Shown piece after piece: positions 53,406 to 64,000 of a DNA stretch of 64,000 nt (positions are counted from its first letter, which is position 1; each line of letters starts with the position of its first letter). This DNA comes from Anolis sagrei (taxonomy: Eukaryota > Chordata > Lepidosauria > Squamata > Anolidae), in the NCBI RefSeq assembly GCF_037176765.1, contig NC_090022.1:85031391-85095390 (forward strand), given 5' to 3'. Both the position numbers and the translations under genes were made by a program. The notes beneath the pieces were generated by a model. The model was not told the origin of the DNA, did no database searches, and was given only the letters and a program-made list of their open reading frames with translations.

Positions 53406-55765
53406 TTACTTGTAGTAAAAAGAAGGTTTCCACACCTGAGGCTCAATCCCTGCATTCCTGGTGGAATAAGAAGGCCTTGGAGCTTGGAAGACCCCTTTAG
53501 CTCTTGGCGACATGATCCTAGAAGAGTACTCAAAAGAAGGCTCTGGCGACATTTCGATGCTCGTTCTGATGTTCTGAGGCATCAACATAGTCCCAGCTGA
53601 GGGGCCAAAATAGCTAGGAAATGATGTACTTGGACTTGACTGGGCAGATGGATGCAAAATTGGAGAAGGTGGCAAGGGATATGTTGGGCAAGAAGCCTGC
53701 CTCATGTAACTGAGTTCAGGAACCACAGGCTTTGGGGGTGGTGCAGCTTTTGGTAAGGACCTCACTGGATCTTTGACTGGAGAAAGGATGAACAAGGAAG
53801 ACTGGGTCTGGTATGGCTGTTGCTTGGAGATCTCCAGCTCCTTTTTGGAGAGCTCACTCTCTGACATGTTGTTGTGGTAGAGAGGTACATGAGAAACTTT
53901 GGGAGACCTGGCTGGACTTCTGGGTGGGGGCTGGGGGAAGGCTATAGGCGAGAGATGGTTTTCTGAGGCATATTTCCATGAGGGAGGGAGGGAAATGGTA
54001 GGTGAAGGTGACCTGGTGATATCTGGTTGCGATGGGGACTCCACAACATACTTCTGCATCCTAGACTGTCGCTTAGCAAATAGTTCTGCCCCCTTTCCTC
54101 TTGCCTCTGAGAGGCCTTGGTTGGACTTGATCTTAGCCTTGGGTTGTATTCTTGGTGATCTTAAACATGAGGACCACTCTGGTGCATTATTATTATCTGC
54201 AGGAGCCTGAAGGGGCCCATCTACTGCTCGGATTTCAGAGAGAAAGTTGGAGGCCTCTGCTCCCAAAGCAAATGGTTCATCCTCAGCAATTGCTCCTCCT
54301 TGTCCTTTTTGTTTTTTCCTACTGTCTGCTCTCTGGACTAAGTGCAAAAGATCTGGATTTGGGGCCACTTTGGGCTTCTCAACAAAGGTGAACATTGATT
54401 TTTTGGTTGATCTGCGGGCCACAGATTCCTCAAGGATGCCTGTTTTTGCTGGAGGTGGTTCTCGGTTCTCTCCCGGCAGAGGTCCTGGCCTGCTATCTTC
54501 ACACTCAACTTCTTGGGGAGCAGGGACTTTCTGTTCTTCACTGGGATACAGGGCTGAATAGGCTGGAGGTGACCTGACTCTCGTTACTGGAGGAGGGCTG
54601 GAAAAGGTTTCTGCATAGGTGGGTGGTGGAGGACATTCCACCACAGGACTCTTCTCTTCTGGTGTGTGGGTTGCCACCAAAGACTGTGTCCCAAATGGTC
54701 TTGCAGTTCGGTTCTTCACGGGATTTGGTTTAGACAAAGTCAAGCGTACTTCACAGTACTGTTTATTAGTAGTGTGAGTTTGAGTTTCACTGGGCTGCAA
54801 GTCAGTGATTAGAATGGGCTTCTCGCTGTTAGTGATAGGAAAAGCATTCTCAATAGCAACAATCGCCACATCCTGGTCTTTGCGAATAATTTCTCCATTC
54901 TCTTTCCCGTCAAGAACTGTTTCACTCCCCAACTTCTCAAGAATGATATTGTTCTCCCTGTCAGTAATAGGTACATATGACTCTTCGATGGGGATATGAC
55001 TATTTTTCTCACTGTCAATAACTGGTAAATATGGCTCTTTTGCAAGAACATTATTTTCACTGTCTGCCTGTGGTACATACAGCTCTTTTCCAAGTATTGT
55101 ACTGTTATTCTCACTATCAGTGGCAGGCACAGCAAAGTCATCAATAATTGGTGGTATATTTTCTATATTGCTGATGACTGGGGTGTGTTGGTTATCAGGT
55201 GCTTTTCCAATCTCATTGGTGAAAAGCTCATGCATTCCATTGGTCGAGGCCATCCCTGTATTCTCCTTTAAGTAGACACTAAGAGGAATTTGCTGAAATT
55301 CTTCAAGTGAAGTTTCTTCAGAAGACAATGTTGGGTTCATTGTGGAAAGACTCTCCTCACTTTTAATTGTATTTCTCTGAGTGTCCTGCATATTATCTAA
55401 CCCAGGTAAGTTTTCCATGGTGCTCTTTTGCCCCCACAACCCAGGATCCTTGGTGCCAGGTAAGCTACCTTTGAGTCCTCGGTTGTCTCTTAAGATGTGC
55501 TTCCAATGTGACTCTTTCCCATAACTTGGGATGTTTTGGTGCTGAGTAACAGCTCTGCAGGTGGAGTCAGCAGCAGGTAGTTCTCTATCGGTGGCTTTTG
55601 GGGTTTCTAAGGTGAATGCATTCACTCGCTGCTTGCGCCTGTGAAACAGGAGAACTCCTTTGGAGTTGGGGTTGGGTGGGGTGGTCAACTGGGCGGCAAT
55701 CCTCTGGCTCCTGGCTTTGGCTTCCTTCAGCTCTTTTTCAGAGAGACTTGCACTTCTTGAAATAT
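53406..55765 (-). CDS. SYNPO: SYNPO large coding exon (both isoforms)
   Basis: This exon encodes most of synaptopodin, an actin- and alpha-actinin-associated scaffold of podocyte foot processes and the dendritic spine apparatus. It starts after a strong acceptor (ttctcctcag) with two bases of a split codon, then ISRSASLSEKELKEAKARSQ and RIAAQLTTPP; human SYNPO has RSTSLTEKDLKEAKARSQQI. Further matches are VYLKENTGMASTNG, TLSKPNPVKNRTARPFG, two PPxY motifs (PPTYAETF near 54620, PPAYSALY near 54560) of the type bound by MAGI WW domains, KSMFTFVEKPKVAPNPDLL, GAELFAKRQSRMQKYVVES, SLPPSWKY and the end STRNAGIEPQVWKPSFYYK. About 785 residues come from this exon; N-terminal residues must come from exons right of it. 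The open frame extends to 56000 only by intron read-through. A splice donor lies inside the last codons. Confidence 0.95.
53430..53440 (-). other. SYNPO: SYNPO alternative splice donor within coding sequence
   Basis: On the minus strand ...GAGCCTCAG|GTGTGGAAA... gives a CAG|GTGTGG donor with the exon's last base at 53436. If used, the protein passes from AGIEPQ to ERKTSLPAS (exon 42983-41970, phase 0 at both sides). If ignored, translation continues VWKPSFYYK and stops at 53406. Mammalian synaptopodin makes short and long isoforms that diverge at this place. Confidence 0.85.
54810..55139 (-). repeat. SYNPO: Degenerate tandem repeats coded within SYNPO
   Basis: Consecutive protein units of 16-19 residues share the pattern (Y/F)xPxxDSENNxxIxxKE: FAVPATDSENNSTILGKEL, YVPQADSENNVLAKEP, YLPVIDSEKNSHIPIEES, YVPITDRENN, and after a gap FPITNSEKPILITD. 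They sit in the acidic, probably disordered middle of the protein. Confidence 0.8.
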
Positions 55766-55964
55766 CTGAGGAGAAAAAAGATAGGGAGGAAAATGTTAAA
55801 AGCATGGCAAATGGATATTTTGGACACACATACATACACAAAGGCCTTGATCCTGTTGATGGATGTAATAATGCCAGCACTGATGGTGGAAATGGTAGCA
55901 TAAAATGATTGCAGAAGTCACACATGACCTTTGGGGAAGTGCTGCGCAGCCTTGGAGGTCCCCA

Positions 55965-56010
55965 AGAGTTGGAAGAGACCACAAGGGTTATCCAGTCCAT
56001 ATCCTTAGCC
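55965..56010 (-). mobile_element. CR1 3'-end scrap
   Basis: 'gagttggaagagaccac' and 'ggttatccagtcc' match, in the same orientation, the start of the 3' region at 19275-19310. It explains the misleading open extension upstream of the SYNPO exon. Confidence 0.6.
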
Positions 56011-57339
56011 TTGCTTTAGGCCGAAGGAAACACGAACAACAGTTTTAAAAATACTTTCAAAAGGCATTTTGCAAATACAGCAGTACAGACTTCTGTCACT
56101 TGGTGCGACATGATCATAAACATGAATACCAAAGAGTAATGGATGAATTAAGCCTTGCCTACACATTTGTAACTTCTCAACAGGATGCCAGTCAGTATGT
56201 TCAAGGATTAGAGATTATCCACTGGTCATAAGAGTTTGCAAATATTCTCCTCCACACATAAACCTCACCCCATTTTTTCATTATCTCTGCTGAATTATGT
56301 GGATCTCTTGCCTACTGCAGAGGCCACTGAAACAACTAAAGATTTTATAAAACTTTATTTTTTTAAAAATGGGAACATCCCAGACTACTTCTTTGTATAG
56401 AAAACTTTCTTTCTTTATGCAAATGAATGTGTGGAAAAGTCACTGAGAGGTTGTGTCCCTGCCCTCTATGCAGTTTTGTTTTGTGATTGTAAATGACTGT
56501 ATGCAAACGGAATTTATTGAAAGACTTCAAAAGGTTTCAGGTTGCAGTTCATTTGGTTTCAAACACCCTGCACAAACATGCTCCAAGCAGGAAATTGGCC
56601 AGCTCCAAACTATCTCACCTCCATCTCCCTTGTCTTCAGAGACTTGGCTAAGCACAATGTGCCCAGCTATCAAAATGGGAAAAACAAAAACACTCTTGCC
56701 TCCTCATTACTGGAGATTCATTTCTTACATGACTGAAACACAAGGCTGATGTCCTACTTTTGTTTGAACTCAACGCCAGATGGCAGCGCCTGATAATAAA
56801 CTAACAAGAACACAAGCCTTTGAAAGGCTTCCTAAACAGTGGTTTAAAACTAATTAGCCTCCTAGAACAGATCTCACTTCACATCTCATAAAACCATGAA
56901 ATATAGGCCATCTGCATGTTTTCTGTAAGTCACCTAAACTACCCAGAGAAGCAGGGGGAGCTGTCTGCTTTTGAAAAGGTCCGGCCAGGGGTCATGGCAA
57001 AAAGCGTCTGCTTGGCCAAGCCCTGAAAGGATGTGGAAGGACACAGAATGCATTTTTCTTTGGGTGAGCCATTTCCTATGAGCAACTTTTCTAAAAACTC
57101 CCATGATTTAATACGCCTGGCAAGAGGAAACATCAGAAACAAAGAATAGTTATAAAAGGTTTACAGCCAAACCGCTGACATTCCTGTGCCGAAGACGGTG
57201 GCAAGAGGAGGGAGAACAGCTCTGAATAGCCTGCCCAGGCAAATAATTCTCCACCTTTTCTTTAGACTTTCTTTGTCTCAACCTGGATCAAAAAGCAGAA
57301 TTAACCTTCCTTCCAACTGTTCTGACTGGACAAGAACTC
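56011..57339. other. SYNPO upstream intron, no named feature
   Basis: No further SYNPO exon could be found: no minus-strand segment ends with a phase-1 donor after SYNPO-like residues. Confidence 0.35.
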
Positions 57340-57600
57340 TTTATTTCTAACTTGCTCTCTCTCCCTAGAAGGACTCAGGGTGTCTTACAAAAAACCCAAA
57401 AGTGACAAACATTTGATGCTGTATAGTATCAACAATCAAATATTACACACTATTAAAACACATGGGATGGCTTTGGCTAAAAAAGTTTAAATCAGTCAAT
57501 TAGGCATCAAAAATTGTACAGTTAAGCAATTAAAATCAGTATAAAATATAAAAGTATAAAAATATAAAAATATAACTTTTCAATAGGTTATATAATCATT
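57340..57600 (-). mobile_element. Worn LINE 3' end
   Basis: On the minus strand 'cctgagtccttctaggg' and an AAATA-rich end near 57340 resemble the L2-like 3' terminus; the rest is AT-rich and diverged. Confidence 0.4.
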
Positions 57601-57650
57601 GTCGACTACGTCCACCAGGATGGAATCTATGATAATATTTTTCCTCCTCT

Positions 57651-57736
57651 CCTTATTAGTAACACCATGGTGAGCACTCATATACAAGTTTTAACCTACT
57701 TGTATATGAGTGCTCACCATGATGTTACTAATAAGG
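57651..57736. repeat. Near-perfect inverted repeat, 39-bp arms, 8-nt loop
   Basis: The left arm is 57651-57689 (starts ccttattagtaacacc) and the right arm 57698-57736 (ends tgttactaataagg). The loop is tttaacct. By eye there is a single mismatch. There is no TIR-element context and no known family. Confidence 0.92.
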
Positions 57737-59655
57737 ATGATGTAGTGTGTGTGTGCTTTTTGAATAGAATAGATGACATGTTCTATTTATTCAGACTATG
57801 CGAACCACCATGGTAAGGGATCCTTGTTAAAACCTGCCTTCTGACACTAATTAGATGTCTGCCTACCATTAGACCCATTCTTCTCCTGGAGACTTAATAG
57901 GCATGCCTAGACAAAGAGAAACCTCCTTCTTCCGAATTTCACAGGTATTAGAAACCTGCCCTTTCCACTCTCACCACTTTTTATTGTAGCAAACATTACA
58001 GAAATAGAAGGAGACAGTAGTGACGTGACCACAGAAGATCACGAACGGATGCTCCCCCGCCCTCTGAACTCATGAAAGATATGAGAAAGGAGAGTGGAAA
58101 CAGAAAAAAAGAGGATGGATAAACAGACAGAATGAAAGGGAAGGGAGGAGAAGAAACTGAGAAGAAATCCGGGCAGCATTATCTCTTCCAGATATCCCTA
58201 GGTCACCATATACTGGAACGTGAGTCTTACAAGTCCTAGATTGACAGGCAGAGCTGCCCACAAAGTTCAGAATAAAGCATGGGCGATGTCACGGCCCCCG
58301 ACAGAATTTGCAGCCATCTCCTGTGCAATGAATCCATTACTCTGGGAGGATAAATATACCATTCTATCTGGCTGAAGTTTAATGAGGGATGTTTTTAAAT
58401 CCCCATCCCATGTGAAAGCAATTTAAGCCATGTGTGTATATTGAAAATGGGACTGGGGTTTTCACATGTTGATCTTCTGTTATTGTTAAAGAACAAATTT
58501 TCTTTTGTGTTCTCACAAGACACATCAACTCCTTTTTAAGGAGGGGAAAAAAAAGCTTTCATGAAATAGTCTGTAATCATTTTCAGAATGATTGGCACTT
58601 CTCAAGCTATTGTTGCAAATTCCAGGCTTTTGACAAGGAGCTCTGAGAGAAAAGTGCTTGCAAAAGTGATTTGAGAGCATCAGACCAGCTTCTTGGGGGA
58701 CTACACACTGTCTTGGTGTGAAGATGTGTAAATAACCACCAATACTGTAGAAACACTTCATGTTTCCATTTTGTTTGGTATCCAAAGTGGAAACAGGAGA
58801 TATTTGATTATTCATGGATTCGTGAAGAAATGTCCTTTTCTCATTGGAAAATGCTGCTTTCTCTGCAAGATTCAACTTCTCTAAATGTTTTTGAATCCCC
58901 TTTCCATTCCTAGTCTGCATGACATTCTAATATCCATTCCAGTGAAGTGTCAACTGAACCTTTTCTCAGATTAAAACTTTCTATCAGACTCAAGACTAGC
59001 AGCATGTTGTAAATCAGAATCCTTAAGGTAGGGCTGGGGAGGTGATTCATCCTGCATGATAAGGTTTGAATTATGTGTGTGACCCTTGCATTCCTCCCTA
59101 ACTCTATGATTCTATGATACTGGCCTGCATGGAGATGCTGAATTTTCTTTTTGTGGCTACTGGAACTCCTGTTATTTTTTAAAATAAAAAGTCTATTATA
59201 TTCAAGCAATATTCTACCTGAAAACCATGGAAAATCACCCCAGACCACACACAAACCCACACAGTTTGCCTTTCCTGTCCTCAGAGAATCCCAAAGCCCC
59301 CCTTTCCAGACATGGTTTGGCAGTGAAAAATGACACAGTGCCAAATTCCAACATTTCACTCCTGGTTTAGAAGGTACAGGAAAAACCCTCCAACAGCCAC
59401 CACCTGAAGCATTTGCCTCACTGTGGCTAAAACTGAGCCTGAACTTAACACCATCAGGCACTAGCCAAGCCATAAGTTGAGGGTTAGTGAACCAGGTCAA
59501 ATCCATGAGTACACAGTTTTTCAATCGGAGTTCACATTGAGTTTTACCTTGGTTAGAAGCTGATGCTAATTAGATAATAATGTGTCTTTTACATCTAATT
59601 TCAGTGATGTCATCATCATTATTACCATCATCATAGTTAATTTTGTTGTTGTGTG
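57737..59655. other. SYNPO upstream intron; two long open frames of unknown meaning
   Basis: Minus-strand frames of 204 codons (59524-58910) and 131 codons (58920-58525) overlap slightly. Neither has a domain I know, and no splice pattern ties them to SYNPO. A CR1-type tail scrap (actctatgattctatgat) lies at 59101-59118. Bases 59220-59470 are less AT-rich than the surroundings and match no repeat I know. Confidence 0.3.
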
Positions 59656-59800
59656 ACTTCATATTGTTATTTCTATCCTACCTTTCTTGCAATTTGGGAT
59701 TAAAAGTGGCTTGCAAAAATAAAACATAATGTTAAAAATCCAAAAGATATGACAGTTAAAATGAAATTAAACAATTCAAAATTATAGATAGATATGGATA
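59656..59800 (-). mobile_element. Worn LINE 3' end
   Basis: On the minus strand 'cacttttaatcccaaattgc', 'aagaaaggtagg' and a LINE-like AT-rich flank suggest the 3' end of an L2-like insertion. This is a weak call. Confidence 0.3.
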
Positions 59801-62297
59801 TACAGACACACACACATAAACATTTGCACATGTGTGCGTACACACACCACCACAGTTATCAAAATACAGTACATTATTTTAGTTGGATAGGTCTTAGTCA
59901 ATGTACTTGAGTATTTCCTAGCTTTCCTTACTTAAATTGGGAAGTACCATTATAGCTACCAGCAAGGGTTTGATGGCAAGTGACACTGTCAAAATCATGC
60001 ATGAAATTTGCTTAGGAATCAGGTTGAGCCTCTGGAGAGTTCCTTTAAAGCCTGAATTTGAACCTGTGGCGGATTCACTGTTTCACTGATATGGAGGCCA
60101 CTGGCCATTACGGGTGTCAACTAGGAAGAAATCCTGGCTTCTCTGCCTTCACTTTAATGGATTCTGCTTGTCATTCATATATTGATTATGTATTTGGGTT
60201 AGATAATTATCTGTTTGGGGCAGCCACAGACGGTTGCTTGATGTGACATATTCTTGGAAATGCAAAAGTGCTCTGTAGAACCCCTAGATGTCAAAAAAAA
60301 AAGCATGCACCTTGGTCCAGAATTCAACATTAGGAAATACTTGTTTAGTTTCATCGGAAGGTAAGAGGAGACAAAGAGAACAGATTGTGCTTTGTTATGT
60401 TTTTATCTTGGGAGGAAGAAGATAGATACTGGTGAATTTATGCACAGGATCAACAAGTCCCCTACTTTGAATCACTGTTTCAAGATGTAAGTAGGGGATC
60501 CTAGGACTGCTTCAAAGGGAGGAAGAATTCAAGATTGGCAGGCCATTTGTACTTACATGTATGTTTTTATGGAGTAGTAAAAACACAGAATATATTGAAC
60601 AACAACAACTAGATCAGATAACAATGTGATTACCGTAAAGAAGGAGTCCAAATAATTATAAAATTGTCCAGGGCATAAAATATCAAGGAAAGGGAGAAAT
60701 ATATAATACCCCCATTAAGTGAATGCAATGAACTTGTGACTGGTAGCTCCTCAGAAGCCTCTACAACTCTCTAGTTCCCTGGTGGCTGATTATTTCAGAC
60801 TTGGTTAGCCCAATCTTAGGAGTGGCTTAAGCTCCCTATCTCCCTTCCCGCATCCCAGTATACATGTATGTAGGACACTCTAATTAAATTAAGATGTTCA
60901 AATCTTGCCAAGGAAGCCACATGAAAAGTTCTACCTTAGGTTCCCCAGAAGTGCGAAAGGACTTGAAATAATACAACAACTTATTGTAGTTTATAATGAT
61001 ATGGTAGCTGACGTGTGTGTGAGAATACTGGAAAACAGAAAATAAATACACAAAAAGGGTGTAGGATCTGCACTTTAGAGCTGCCAGATATGCTGTGGGT
61101 AGTTGCCGCCACCAGTTCCACCCACTCAGTGCATATCTAATGTTAACTTTTATTCATTTCAGATGTTTTCCATTTTCTTGCCTTCTGTGCTGCTTGGCAT
61201 ATTTCCAGGGTATTTTAAGCAGTGGTTTGCTCTCTTGCATATACCAGGAACAGAAAGATGGAATTACTAATTCAAAGCCCTTCAATGACATGGAGGTAAA
61301 TGGAAAGCACAAAGATTTCTTGGAGAGAAGCCTACATTGATCTTTAAATTTCCTTCCCAACATTCCTTTCTTTCCACAGCATTCTGAAGCAGAACATAAA
61401 GTCACAATACAATAACAAAGGCAGATTTCAGCATGAAGCCACTGATCTGGAATTCATCAACAAATTTGTTTCTGTGAAAGTGAAACCTACATGCACTGGA
61501 AAAGTCCCACACTTATCAGAAAATGTTTAGCTGTTCTTCTTGATATATTCTTCACCAGTAATTAGGAGCAGTTCATATCCATTTTGCTTAAATCTTGTAT
61601 TATTTATTTGTTTATATCCTTTTATCAACAAGCATTGTGCCTTGCAACGACTGGCATATAAGTGGGTGACTTCTGCTGGGAGAACATGCCCTTAAAATAT
61701 TTTATGTGGTTTTTGTACTCATTCTTAAGTAATTTGACACAAATTGTTTATGCTGCATCAGTTTGACCTATCTACCAATCTGACGCTTTCTCATGTATAC
61801 AGAGGTCATAAATGTAACATGAAACTATTCACAGATCCCAAAGACACATAGCTACTTACTAAGGTTCACATAGTCTCAAAGTCTTCAACTATGGGATATT
61901 TAAACTGTAGTCCTACACAAAGCTATATGGGAAGTAAACCCTATTAAACTCAGTGATATATTGTGGTGGGCGGGCACAGGGGGCAGGACGGCACTGTTCA
62001 AGAAGTCATTGGGTGCTGGCTATATAGACAGAAAGAGCTGGGATAGGATGATGGTAGAAGTAGAAGGAGCAGAGATTGTGGTGGCACACAGACATTCCCA
62101 AAACCTTGCAGCTGCTTTGAAATATGGACAATCAAAGCTAAAATGAGTAATACAATATACATGGGGAAAGCAAAGCCACTTCAGACCACATCAAAGAGAT
62201 GCATCATAACATTGTAGGAACTACTGCTTTCATCTATTTGTTTTAAAGCCAGCTGCACATTTAAGTGCATTTCAGAGATTAATATAGCTAGTAGCCA
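59801..62297. other. SYNPO upstream intron or 5' region, no named feature
   Basis: No exon or repeat is recognised. Short frames on both strands look random. Confidence 0.35.
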
Positions 62298-62480
62298 CCA
62301 TAGAATAATTGAGTAGGAAGAGACCTCGTGGGCCATCCAGTCCAACCCCCTGATAAGAGGCAGGAAAATCACATTCAAAGCACCCCCGACAGATGGTTAT
62401 CCAGCCTCTGTTTAAAAGCCTCCCAAGAAGGAGCCTCCACCACACTCTGGGACAGAGAGAATTCCACTGTTGAACAGCTC
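62298..62480 (-). mobile_element. CR1 LINE 3' end
   Basis: The minus strand gives the ORF2 end SVVEAPSWEAFKQRLDNHLS followed by GVL, and then the 3' UTR 'ggttggactggatggcccac'. It is nearly identical in layout to the end of the CR1 at 19244-22622 and truncated within the last codons of ORF2. Confidence 0.85.
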
Positions 62481-62600
62481 TTCACCAATATGGTTCCTAT
62501 TTTCCAGATCATGATCTGAGTTTGTGGAGAAAAGGCATGGGACCACTTGTGAAGCCCACTCCCTAGGCAAGTCTGTGTGAATCTTCTTTTTGCTTTCCAA

Positions 62601-62634
62601 CCCCCCCCCCCCCCACACACACACACACACACAA
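62601..62634 (+). repeat. Poly(C) then (AC)n
   Basis: Fourteen C are followed by about ten AC units. Confidence 0.95.
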
Positions 62635-63775
62635 ATCTTCCTGTTGGATCAGTTATTCCACCAACCTATACTTCCCCTTATCCTAACAGTGCAAATAACA
62701 ATACGGCAAGCCTCCATCCAGCTCCATTTTAAAAGAACTGTAAATGTGTTAACTATTTACAGTGATAATAGTGAAGGTATTTCTAGATTTAGATATTGCA
62801 GGATGAAACTGAGGAAGGAGAACAACAACAGTGTTACTGTTTTTATTACAGCTCTACTGCTCGCTACATGACCATCTGTTGTTTAGTAATGTGATGATAA
62901 TATCTTTGCCTCACAGTTTCAGCATTAAGTCACTATCCTAATATGAAGTAATACTGAAATGCACTGTAAGACCAATCACCCCTTATTTTGTACTACTGCA
63001 ATATGGAATACCATCCTTTTGGATATATTTCATGGGGGAAGTTTCTTTTGCAAGAGCAATGCCCACATTTCCCCTCCGTCACTGCTACTCCATCCTTGTA
63101 GTTTCTTCCCTGTGCAGGGAAGAGGTAAAAATCAAATGTCTTTTGACTATCAATGTGAGGAGTTGTCCAACTGGAAGCACCCTTACCAGCCAAAATCAAG
63201 ACCCAGAAGCAGTTCTCTGGGGATAGATGGATAAATAGACAGGCACTAGGGCATCTACCATACTTTTCTACCAAAAATGGTCCTTAGATAATTGACTTCA
63301 GATCATTCATTCTTTCTATGGAATATTATATCATTTCATCCAGTCCCAATCAGTCATGTGCATCCTCCTAGCCTTACATATTTCACCACACGAAGCAGAT
63401 CTTGTTCTACCTTCATTCGCTTTTAATTCACACATAGAAAAGAAAGCTAGAAGGAAGAGAACAGCATCCTCTGAGAGATGAGCTACGTGAAGCTCATGTC
63501 CTGCTTACCATTTTATGGTAAAGCTGTGGGAGTCAGTGATGTATTTCATGCCTTGTCATTTAAGAGGAAGTCATGGAAATGAAGTGAAACAGGTCCTCCC
63601 AGTAATGTGGCACTTCATCGACCTCAAAGAGCTCTGAAAGAGGATCTAGAACAAGCTTCAGGGAAGCATTTCAGGAGATAGCAAATGTTCTGGTGTCCCC
63701 CGTTTTATCATTGTACTGTATCTAGAGAACACCTGTGATAATTTTGAAAAGTTTTAAACACACACACACACGTGC
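62635..63775. other. SYNPO upstream region, no named feature
   Basis: No exon or named repeat is recognised. A short (CA)n lies at about 63761-63771, just before the CR1 piece. Confidence 0.35.
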
Positions 63776-64000
63776 CAGATTCTCTATTCTACACTGTGTC
63801 CAATTCTGGGCACCACAATTGAAGAGAGATATTGACAAGCTGGAATGTGCCCAGAGGAGGGCAACTAAAATGATCAAGGGTCTGGAGAACAAGCCCTATG
63901 AGGAGTGGCTTAAAGAACTGGGCTTGTTTAGCCTGCAGAAGAGAAGACTGAAAGATGACATGATAGCCATGTATAAATATGTGAGGGGAAGTCATAGGCA
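63776..64000 (+). mobile_element. CR1 LINE, C-terminal ORF2, running off the window
   Basis: The plus strand reads [60 protein letters not shown] and YKYVRGSH. This matches the tail of ORF2 in the CR1 at 19336-22206 with few changes and has no stop in the visible part. It continues past the right edge. Confidence 0.9.

Noticed and set aside
55766-56000. N-terminal 78 codons of the 864-codon frame over the SYNPO exon (MDWITLVVSS...)
   Set aside because: A clear acceptor (ttctcctcag) marks the exon start at 55765, the upstream residues do not resemble SYNPO, and the first codons fall in a CR1 scrap.
1-64000. CRISPR arrays, operons, phage or prokaryotic defence systems
   Set aside because: The window has spliced vertebrate genes and vertebrate repeats; no regularly spaced direct repeats of CRISPR type or compact gene clusters were seen.

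Overview
The window reads as nuclear DNA of a squamate reptile, most likely an anole-like iguanian lizard. The grounds are vertebrate spliced genes together with squamate-type repeats: Sauria-type SINEs with a Bov-B-like tail, a second tRNA-derived SINE family, 5S rRNA-derived SINEs, CR1 and L2-like LINEs, a Helitron, and many short palindromic DNA-transposon remnants. All identifications rest on remembered protein and repeat sequences; no search was run.

Two host genes are present, both on the minus strand and in tandem. SYNPO (synaptopodin) occupies the right half. Its large exon (55765-53406) and the alternative terminal exon of the long isoform (42983-41970) are in the window, and its 5' exons lie beyond the right edge or are not recognisable. 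MYOZ3 (myozenin-3/calsarcin-3) occupies the left end. Five coding exons (17826-17742, 16974-16820, 11571-11424, 10953-10773, 3525-3354) join with consistent splice phases into one 246-residue protein ending PESEDL. Both products belong to the actin/alpha-actinin/calcineurin world, and the same SYNPO-family plus MYOZ-family pairing occurs at the two paralogous vertebrate loci.

Layout from left to right: 1-3353, MYOZ3 3' flank with a Sauria SINE; 3354-17834, MYOZ3 with introns full of LINE, SINE and MITE pieces and a Penelope-like fossil carrying a long hairpin; 17835-41969, SYNPO-MYOZ3 intergenic or 5' region, containing a CR1 with an uninterrupted 956-codon ORF2 (19244-22622), two head-to-tail L2-like LINE 3' ends, and a 1.76-kb Helitron (27388-29149) swollen by polypyrimidine and polypurine tracts; 41970-55765, SYNPO exons around a 10.4-kb intron; 55766-64000, upstream SYNPO intron or 5' region with CR1 pieces and a striking 39-bp inverted repeat.

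The points most worth a second look are: the SYNPO splice donor embedded in the codons of the short isoform's last residues; a 43-46 residue periodic repeat in the long-isoform C-terminus; the apparently intact CR1 ORF2; the Helitron; three long hairpins; and a candidate hammerhead-like motif beside the Penelope-like hairpin. No CRISPR, operon, prokaryotic system, tRNA gene or true rRNA gene was seen.
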